The notes under the pieces were generated by a model. It was not told the origin of the DNA, made no database searches, and saw only the letters and a list, made by a program, of their open reading frames with translations. 64,000 nucleotides of DNA, from the NCBI GenBank assembly GCA_019448385.1, contig JAGTXO010000020.1:434001-498000 (forward strand), written 5' to 3'. This DNA comes from Diacronema lutheri. Its lineage: Eukaryota; Haptophyta; Pavlovophyceae; Pavlovales; Pavlovaceae. A program made the translations under genes and the position numbers. The first letter of the stretch is position 1, and the number at the start of each line of letters is the position of its first letter. Below are positions 33,237-47,300 of the stretch, piece after piece.

Positions 33237-33642
33237 TGCCGCTGCCGGCGCCGGCACGACCGGCGGCAACGCGCGAGGTTCGCTCGCGTCCGCACGCGAC
33301 GCGGCGCCGGAGGCGAAGCGCCAGCGTCGCGTCAGCACGGCAGCCGCGAACGGCGCAGCCCCTCGCCGGTCGGCGGCGACCTTGCGGCGGGGCGGCTCGG
33401 CCAGCCCGAGCACGCGCGCCTCGCCCCCGGGCCCGAAGCGGGCACGGGCGAGCCGCAGTGGCGCACAGGACGCGGCCGCCGCCGTGCGCGCGCGCGCGCA
33501 CGCGGCGCCGCGCGTGGCGGCGCCGCGCGGCGGCGCAGCCGGTGGCGCGACGAAGCGCGCCTGCCACACCCTGCTGAGAACAACGCTTCATGGCGATCTT
33601 CAGCCTCAGCACGAGCCGCTTGCGGCTTCGCACGCCCCGTAA
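24785..33642 (+). CDS. Giant Fanzor (eukaryotic TnpB-like) nuclease with USP/Ulp1-like modules
   Basis: Two exons, 24785-30928 and 31255-33642, joined in phase by a 326-bp GTGCGC...GCAG intron with a poly-C tract; about 2,840 residues. The start is uncertain because the frame is open farther upstream (PEDFALASPEAV) and no ATG was seen. Modules: USP-like pieces (about residues 140-480); a possible PD-(D/E)XK piece (AVFCWRSG...IGEVKTV, about 710-730); a USP-like module without Cys/His (840-1130); a Ulp1-like module (1195-1470). The Fanzor part starts near 1,800: a -PRRGSMQKRFVDLSAQDLY- segment, RuvC-I TVDPGSDGFVTYA (Asp 2251), LLVLFGDWLHRSRGG, RuvC-II VPEPLSSKCC (Glu 2452), and Zn-ribbon RCDACG running into RuvC-III YHRDWTAA (Asp 2539). 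A Gly/Ala tail holds KRQRR and PKRARA, probably nuclear localisation signals. Expected role: RNA-guided DNA cleavage. Confidence 0.72.
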
Positions 33643-33648
33643 GGGTCG

Positions 33649-34192
33649 TATATACCGTGCAACGGCACGAGGGAAACGAGCGGCCGCCGGCGAGGTCGGT
33701 GGGCGGGCCGCCGGGCGCGTCGAGGAGGGAGACGAGCGCTGCGACCATGCCCGGCGAGCAGAAGCCGCACTGCGAGCCGTCGTGCTCGGCGAGCGCGGAC
33801 TGGAACGCGTGCGGGCGCGCGCTGTCGCCGATCCCCTCGACCGTCGTCACGTCGCACCCGTCGCACGCGACGAGCAGGCGGAGGCACGCATTGGCGGGCA
33901 TGGCGGCCGACTCGCCGGGCAGCCTGAGAAGTACCGTGCACGCGCCGCACCCACCCTCGCGGCACGAGAGCTTGGTGCCCGTCAGCTGCTCGTGCTCGCG
34001 CAAGTAGTCGCCGAGCGTCATCGCGCCGCACAGCCGCGCGGGGAGCGCGCGGGCGGTGCCGTTGACGCGGAGCGAGACAGTGGCAAGTGGCAACGGCAGC
34101 GGCGCGTACGGCGGCGGCGCGCCGCCCGCCTCCGCCTCCGCCTCCGCCTCCGCGCCGTCCCGACAGATCCAGCGCCGCACGGGCGCCAGCAT
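33649..34192 (-). pseudogene. XDH: Xanthine dehydrogenase, N-terminal [2Fe-2S] fragment
   Basis: ATG at 34192 (MLAPVRRWICRDG). The frame shows both iron-sulfur domains of the XDH/aldehyde oxidase family: VSLRVNGTARALP, TGTKLSCREGGCGACTVLL with the plant-ferredoxin type cysteines, DVTTVEGIGD, then SQCGFCSPGMVAALVSLL and the fourth-cysteine motif CRCTVY (normally CRCTGY). Homology ends exactly at that motif, at TATATAC (33649-33655). The rest of the gene, apart from the last ~110 residues at 6.33-6.68 kb, is missing. As it stands the product could bind two [2Fe-2S] clusters but would lack FAD and molybdenum domains, so it is called a broken gene. It is divergent from LETM1. Confidence 0.82.
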
Positions 34193-34315
34193 GCTGTGAA
34201 GGAGGGCCTTCTGAAGGCCCTTTTTAGAATGGGGCGGGCGCAAGGCGCCCGGGGCCTTCCGCGCCGCCATCGTCATTTCGCGCTCCTCGAGCGCGACGCC
34301 TCCGGCCAGTTGGGG
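34193..34315. promoter_or_regulatory. Shared promoter gap XDH/LETM1, with hairpin
   Basis: Only 123 bp separate the two ATGs. It contains GGGCCTTCTGAAGGCCC (34205-34221), a near-perfect hairpin, followed by five T. No standard core-promoter element is recognisable. Confidence 0.4.
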
Positions 34316-40977
<6,662 letters not shown>

Positions 40978-41441
40978 GGCGGCGGCGGCGCGAAGGCGGC
41001 GCAGGTGGCGCTCTCCGGCGGGCGGCGCGTGGGCCGAGCGCGCGGACGGCGCGCGGGTGGTGCGAATCGTGCGGGCTCCTCGCTGCTGCTGCTGCTACTG
41101 CCGCCGCCATCATTGCCGCCGCCATCGTTGCTGCTGCTGCTGCCGCCATTGCCCCGCTATCATTTCTTGATGGCGGGCTGCGATTTTGACCGCAGCGGCG
41201 CGCGGTCAGCAGCAGCAGCAGCAGCAGCACGCGGGGCGCGGGGGGCGGGGCGCAGGGCGCGGGGCGCAGGGCCCTTGCCTCCGCCTCCCGGCGCCGCCGC
41301 CGCCGCCGCCGCCGCCGCTGCCGCCGTGTGCCCCGCACCACAAACTCGCCCGCTCGCCTCCGTGTGACCATTCCACGTCCCCTTCCCGCCATTCCACGTC
41401 CCCTTCCCGCCTTTCCACGTCCCCTTCCCGCCGCCGTCGCC

Positions 41442-41507
41442 GTCGGTCGCCGCCCGGGCGCGCGCGCGCGCCGTGCAGGGCGCGCGCGCGCCCGGGCGGC
41501 GACCGAC
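41442..41507. repeat. 29-bp-arm hairpin
   Basis: GTCGGTCGCCGCCCGGGCGC (41442 on) pairs with GCGCCCGGGCGGCGACCGAC (ending 41507). The arms differ only by one CG unit and the loop is about six bases (GTGCAG). Confidence 0.85.
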
Positions 41508-41671
41508 GCGCGGCGTGCGCCGTTCGGCGCTCGGCGTGCGCGCGCTGCGGCTGCGGCTGGCGCTGCGGCTGGCGCTGCGGCTGGCGCTGCAGCTGGCGCT
41601 GCAGCTGGCGCTGGCGCTGGTGCGGCGGCTGCTGCGCCGCGGCGTACGATGGCGGCGCGCGCGGTCTGCTC

Positions 41672-41740
41672 CCAGCCCGCAGAACCCACGCGCCCGCCGG
41701 AGGCTCAAAGGCAGGCGCGCGCGTGGGTTCTGCGGGCTGG
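41672..41740. repeat. 21-bp-arm inverted repeat
   Basis: CAGCCCGCAGAACCCACGCG (from 41673) is exactly inverted at 41720-41739, with about 27 bp between the arms. It lies 165 bp from the previous hairpin. Confidence 0.85.
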
Positions 41741-42612
41741 CAGGCGCACGCGTCCTCGCGTTCCAGCACCGCGCCGCCGAGCGCAGCGCGGCGGGTGAGC
41801 GGGGCCAGGCCGCCACCGCCGCTGCGCGCGCGGCGCGCCGCGCTGCGCTCGGCGGCGCGGCCGGCGCTGGCGGCGGCGGCGGCCGGCGGCGGCGGCGGTG
41901 GCGGCGGCGCGCGCAGGCGTCATGCGCGCTGATGCGCGGCGGTGCGGCCGCGGCCGCCGCCGGCGCGTCGCAGCGCGCGCGGCGCGCGCTCGGCGTGGCA
42001 GGGATGGCGCAACCAGACACTGGGGATGGCGCGACACTGGGGATGGTGCGACACTGGGGATGGCGCGACACTGGGGATGGTGCGACACTGGGGATGGCGC
42101 TGCGCCGGACCCTGCGGGCCGGGTGCAACGGCCGCCGGACTCGTCGGGCAGCGGGCAGCATGCATGTAACGGCCGTGGAGGCGCAGGTGCGATGCCGCCA
42201 GACGAGTGCCATCGCCATCGCCTCGCTGCATGCATGCATGCTGCCCGCTGCCCGCTGCCCGCTGCCTGCGAGTGAGTCAGTGTGGGTCTGCGGACACACC
42301 GCTTCGCTGCCGGCTGCGGTGTGTGAAGCGCTCGCGTGAAGCCGGCTGCCGTGCACACTACGCCAGTCGCGCGTCGTGCGGTCGGCGCGCGGCCAGCTTT
42401 CAAGCGACCAGTCGCAGCAACTGTGACTTTCCGCCAATTGTTTGCCCGCCCAGTCTGCCACCCTCGTGACGTTCACAGACCGAGTCGACGCGTGCACTTT
42501 CGAGTTTGGGTGTACATCAGGGCGTCACGCTCGAAAGAGCAGGCGTCGATGGACCTTGCCTCATCATAAGCCACTGATGAGTCCGGTAACACCGTGCTGT
42601 CGAGTCACGCCG

Positions 42613-44046
42613 TTACGGGCGGAGTGGACGAGGCGCCGCCCCCACCCCCGCCACACCGTCGCCACTCGCGCGCTCGTCGCCGCCCGCGCGGCCACCGTCA
42701 CGCGCCACGCCGCTGCCGCTCGCGCCCCACGCCGCCTCCTCCTCGGCGGACGCGCGCCCGAACGCAACGTCGAGCTGCTTCGCCCACACGGCCGCGCCGC
42801 GCGGCGCGGGCGCCGCGCTGCAGAGCGCGCGCTCCGCCTTCTCGGCAAAGTCGTCGCGTAACGCGCGCAGCTCGGCGGGCGCGAGCTCGGCGGGCGCGGC
42901 GAGCGCGCGCTCGTCCGCCAGCGTCGCGTCGAGCAGCCGCTGGCGGACGTTGGCGCTCGGGCAGCGCAGCTCGAGGCCAAAGGCCGGCCGTGCGAGAAGC
43001 CCGCGGTCGCGCAGCGCGCCGACGACGGCGCGCGCGTTGCGCAGCACGGCGAGGCCGCGCGCCGCCGCCGCCGCGTACACGAGGTCGTACAGCGGCGCCG
43101 TCTCGCGCGGCCGCGAGTTCGCCGCGCGCGCGCCCGCCGCGCCGCTCGCGCCGCGCGCGGCGCGCAGGCGCGCGCACGTGCGAGCGGCGCGCACGTGGTC
43201 GCACACGTACACGGCGACGAGCGCGCGCGGCGTCGCGGCCGCGCTCGGGCTCGCGCGGGCCGGCGTGGGCGCGACGGGCGCGGGCGGCGCGGAGAGCACC
43301 GCCGCCGCCTCCGCCGGCGGCGCCCACGCCGCCTCGGGCGCGGCTGCGTGCAGGTTCAAAATCGACACGCGCGCACCGACCGAGGTGTACATGGCGCGCA
43401 GCGCGGCGGTCTGGCCGTAGCGCGCCTGCACGCTCGTGCCGTTGCGCGCGAGCCAGTCGGCGATCGGCTCGTAGTCCGCCACGCGCGGCAGGTCGGCGCG
43501 CATGAACGCCTGCGAGTGCAGGCTCGCCAGCTTGTCGTACAGGCGGCGGTGCACGATGACGACGCGCAGCGCGCCAAAGCCGAGCGCGCGCAGCGACGAC
43601 GCGAGCAGCGCGGCCTGGCGCGGCTGCAGCGCGCAGAAGCCCTCGGAAGAGAGGAGCAGCCGGCGGCCGCGCGACGCCGCCTCGCGCGCCGGGCCGGCGA
43701 ACGCGCGCCACGCCGGCTGCTCGGTCGGGCGGTCGGCGCGCAGCGCGTCCGCGAGGTTGCCGTGGCTCTTGTGCCGCGCGTGCGCGCCAGGCAGGCCGCG
43801 CGGGATGAAGAAGTCGTCGAGCCGCTCAAGGAGTAGCCGGTGCTTCTGCAGCGCGGCGATCTCGAGCGTCGTCGACGCCGTCTTGTACGGGCCGACATGC
43901 AGCACCGCGTCGGGCGGCGCGCGCGCGCCGGCGGCTGCGGCGCGGGCCGTGGCACGGCGCGGCGGCGAGTCGGTGGGCGCCGGCGCGCTGGCAGCGCGCG
44001 CAGTGGCGACGGTCGGCAGGGCGCAGCAGCAGAGCACTGCGAGCAT
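42613..44046 (-). CDS. Sulfotransferase-like protein with signal peptide
   Basis: 477 residues from ATG 44046 (MLAVLCCCALPTVATARAAS), a hydrophobic leader that reads as a signal peptide or type II anchor. An in-frame ATG at 44175 would bury that leader, so 44046 is preferred. Residues 49-61, LHVGPYKTASTTLE, match the PAPS 5'-phosphosulfate loop of sulfotransferases (H-G-x-x-K-T-x-T-T). LLLSSEGFCAL (130-140) and VVIVHRRLYDKLASLHSQAF (162-181) match the downstream strand and 3'-phosphate-binding helix. Expected role: sulfation of glycans or other secreted molecules in the Golgi. The C-terminal 200 residues are Ala/Arg-rich and less certain. It is single-exon and tail-to-tail with LETM1. Confidence 0.68.
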   Translation of the reverse strand: MLAVLCCCALPTVATARAASAPAPTDSPPRRATARAAAAGARAPPDAVLHVGPYKTASTTLEIAALQKHRLLLERLDDFFIPRGLPGAHARHKSHGNLADALRADRPTEQPAWRAFAGPAREAASRGRRLLLSSEGFCALQPRQAALLASSLRALGFGALRVVIVHRRLYDKLASLHSQAFMRADLPRVADYEPIADWLARNGTSVQARYGQTAALRAMYTSVGARVSILNLHAAAPEAAWAPPAEAAAVLSAPPAPVAPTPARASPSAAATPRALVAVYVCDHVRAARTCARLRAARGASGAAGARAANSRPRETAPLYDLVYAAAAARGLAVLRNARAVVGALRDRGLLARPAFGLELRCPSANVRQRLLDATLADERALAAPAELAPAELRALRDDFAEKAERALCSAAPAPRGAAVWAKQLDVAFGRASAEEEAAWGASGSGVARDGGRAGGDERASGDGVAGVGAAPRPLRP

Positions 44047-44331
44047 CGCGTCTGGCCACCCGGCGGCGAGACGGACGCCGGAGGTCGGCACACAGACCGG
44101 TTGGGCGCGGGACTTATTTTCGGGTGCCCTCCCGCCATTTCCAAACTGGCACTTACCCAAGTTGACCCGACCCAAGTCACTCTGACCGCCAGCTGACAGC
44201 GGGTGCGGGTCACGCCGCGTGACGCCGGCCGACCCAGCCGCATGCGTAGGTCGCGTCCGTCGCGCACGGCGGCGGCGCGCGCGCGACGACGCCGAGCTGT
44301 GTACGCGGCACCGCGCAGGCGCAACCAGACG

Positions 44332-47300
44332 TCACATGGGCTCGCGCGGCTTGCGCATGCCGGACAGCGGCGGCGCCGTCTCGCCGGACTCGGCGGTGGA
44401 CAAGGGGCCAGCGCATCCTCCGACGCCGCACGCACCACCACCACCGCCGCCACCGCCGCCGCCGCCGCACGCGCTGCCTCGCGCAAGGGGCGAGCTGACC
44501 GCAACTTCGAACGCCGAGCCGCACGACGAGCGATTCGAACGGCTCGCGCCGACGGTCGGCCGCGCGAGCCCGGCGTCGCCGCTCGCGCTCGAGCCGCCGG
44601 GCGAACTCGGCGCGCCGTGCGAGCCGCACCCTCCGGGCGAACGCGCGGCAGGCGGCTGCAGCCTGAAACCCAGTGAGCCCGAATGCGCCTGCCCGCGCTT
44701 CTTCCACAGTCGCTGTCCGCCATACTCGTCCTCATTTGACTGAGAAAGCGGCGCGAGTGAAAGCGGCCGTTCTGCGCCGTCCTCCGCTGGCAGCCCCTCC
44801 GACTTGAGCGATTCGTTGCGGCGCAGCGTCGACTCGGGAGATCGCGTGAGCTCGATTCGGAACGACTCGGATGTGAGCGGCCCGGAGCCCGGCGGCGACA
44901 GCTGATCGTCGCCGTCGCCGTCGGCGTCGCCGTCGGCGTCGCCGTCGCCGTCGGCGTCGCCGTCGGCGTCGCTTTCCATCGCCGCGCCCGCCGCGCCGAG
45001 CGGCAGAACGATCTGCGGAGGCTTGGGCCGCGCCCTGCGGCCCGAGCCGCTGCCGCTGTTCACGCTGCCAGCGCCGCCGCCGCGCGCGCCGCCCGCACCG
45101 CTGCCCGTCGGCTGCGCTGCTGTGCCCACCGCGGCCTCCGCCGCCACGTCCGCTGCGTCGCATGCCGCGCGCTCCGCGGCGGCCGTGGTGGCCGCCGCGG
45201 CGAGCGGCGCGGGCGGCGCGCCGCGGTCCGGTTTCTTGTTCGCGCCGCGGTCCGGTTCCCTGTTCGCGCCGCGGTCCGGTTCCCTGTTCGCGCCGCGGTC
45301 CGGTTCCCTGTTCGCGCCGCGGTCCGGTTCCCTGCCCGCGACGAGCGCCATGGCCGCAGGCACCGCGTGCTCGCCGCCACCACCGCCGCCACCGTCGCGC
45401 GCGCCGACGCTCGGCGCGCTGCCGGCGCCGGCGGACGCGGCGTCCACCGGACCATCTTCCTCGATCGAATTTGAATCGAAGGAATCCATGGGCTCCGTCC
45501 AAAGCGAAGGGCACGCGGCGTTCACGCCGCCGTGCGCGCCCGCCGCCGTTGAAAATGGCGACCCGCCGCTGCCTTCCCTGGCCGCACGTGACGCAAGCGC
45601 CGGCTGCGGCGGGCATGCGGCCGTCGTCGCCTCGTCGCCACCGCCGCCGCCGCCGCCGCCGCCGCCGACGCCGCCCGCGGCGTAGAGCGCGCCGCCGATA
45701 ACGCGCGCCTCGCCGTCGCGCCACGCCTCCGCCGCCGCGCCGCCCGCCGCGACGCTCGCGGCCGCAGCGGCCGTTGGCCCACCGCCGCCATAGCTCGGTG
45801 TAGGCTGCACGCCCGGTGGCACATACAATGGCAGTCTCAGCACAGACGGTCTCTGCAGCACCGGGTGGGCAAGGGCCTGCGCGGCGGAGGCGCGCGCCTC
45901 GGGGTCGAGCTGCAGCATCGACTCGAGGAACTCGACGAACTCGGTGTCGTCGGTGCGCAGAACCTGATGGCAGGGGGCGGGGGCGGGGTGGGCGGCGGGT
46001 TGGGCGCAAAGCGCGCGGAGGGAGGGGAAGAGGGGGGAAGGGAAAGGGGGAGGGGGGGGTGGGGGGGGGAAGGAAAGGGGGGGGAAGGGGGGGGGGGGGG
46101 AAGTGGGGCGGGGGGAAGGGGAGGGTTCGTGGAACGCAGGATGGGCCAAAGGCGGGAAGGGAGGGAGGGAAAGAGGGGGAAAGGGAAGGGAAGGGGAAGG
46201 GGAAGGGGAGGGTTGGTGGAACGCAGGATGGGCCAAAGGCGGGCGCGGGGCGGGCACAGCGTGGGCGCGGGATGAGCGGCGGCACGCGCGCGGTGCGCGC
46301 GATGAAAGGCTGGGAACTCTGCACACGGCCGAAATGGAACACACATGCGGCGGCGCATTTGAAAAGAGGCGCGCGCGGGCACCCGTGCATGCGCGTGGCG
46401 CGCGCGGACCTGGCGGAGGCTCGTGCGGATGGGCACGAGGTAGCGCCAACCGCCATCAGCGCCAGGCGCGCTCGCATCCTCCGGGCGCGCGAAGAGCTTG
46501 CCGCGGTGGAGCAGCAAATGCGCGTGCCGGCCTCGGCGAAGCATGTGCGGCGGGAACGGCCCGAGAATCGCCTGGTGCGCCGCGAGGAGAGTCCGGACGT
46601 CGCGGTTGTGGAACAGGACTTCGCCAGTGTACAGCTCGGCCAGGATGCAGCCCAGTGACCACACGTCAATCTTGGCCGAGTAGGGCAGGCCGAGCACAAC
46701 CTCCGGCGCGCGGTACGAGCGCGACTGCACGTAGGATGAGTGCGGGTCGCGCACAAAGCACGATGACCCAAAATCGATCACCTTCGAGGCGCGAAGACCG
46801 TTTTAAAAAGGGGTAGGGAAGAAAAGGGGGAAAATGGAAAGGAAGAGGGGGGGAAGGAAAGGAAGAAAGCGAGAAAGAGTGGGGTTCGTCAGCCTTGTGG
46901 GCATATCACGACGCGCCCGCGAGCGGACGTGACGCTCGTGAAAGCGCGCATTCGCTCGCAGAGCCGCGCGGCGTGCGCCACTTCCGCTGCCACACCGCGC
47001 GCGCGCGGCGCGCACCTTGACAACGCACCGCGACTGCGATTGGATGAGAATGTTCTCAGGCTTGAGGTCGCAATGCACGAGGCAGCTCGCGTGGATGAAC
47101 GCGAGCGCGTCGAGGCACTGCCGCGCGACGGCGAGCGTGCGCTCGACGGTGAAGTAGGACGGCCAGTCGTTGTTCTGCACGTACTTGTACATCTGAGGCG
47201 ATCCCAAGGGCACACGGAAATTGCAGGGAAGGTGCAAAGAATGTTCAGGGCAAAGAAAAGGAAGGAGAGGCGGAAGCCCTGTTTCGCGTGTCGAGCACGC

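Larger units (their letters stand above)
6685..33648. mobile_element. 27-kb mobile-DNA block interrupting XDH
   Basis: Everything between the two XDH pieces. The same heptamer TATATAC lies at 6678-6684 and 33649-33655, exactly at the points where XDH homology ends, as a target-site duplication would. In addition TACGACCC at 6725-6732 is inverted at 33643-33650 (GGGTCGTA), a possible short terminal inverted repeat. Contents are a repeat family, a LINE with a reverse transcriptase, helicase remains, a USP peptidase, a second LINE fragment, and a Ulp1-like and Fanzor-like gene whose stop codon (33640-33642) lies six bases from the right boundary. Whether this is one giant element or nested insertions cannot be settled by eye. 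The LINE, at least, is secondary. Confidence 0.6.
40978..42612. other. Repeat-rich spacer, no gene seen
   Basis: About 1.6 kb between the LETM1 and sulfotransferase stops. It is filled by simple repeats: (GCT/CAG)n near 41.08-41.23 kb, three copies of a CCACGTCCCCTTCCCGCC unit (41.38-41.43 kb), GCTGGCGCTGCG units (41.55-41.62 kb), five copies of ACACTGGGGATGG (42.02-42.10 kb), ATGCATGC blocks and GCTGCCC repeats near 42.24 kb, and two strong inverted repeats listed separately. Open frames here are low-complexity shadows. From 42.35 kb the sequence is less repetitive but still shows no gene. Confidence 0.6.

Noticed and set aside
24785-33642. Bacterial TnpB contamination
   Set aside because: The gene is spliced with the host-type intron, has the host's base composition, and lies between two pieces of a eukaryotic gene.
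6685-33648. Integrated giant virus or Polinton
   Set aside because: No capsid, packaging ATPase, protein-primed polymerase or integrase motif was seen. A PIF1-type helicase and a Ulp1-like peptidase alone are not enough, since DNA transposons carry both.
6334-34192. XDH with a 27-kb intron
   Set aside because: The FAD domain and most of the molybdenum domain should lie between the two parts on the minus strand, and no trace of them was found.
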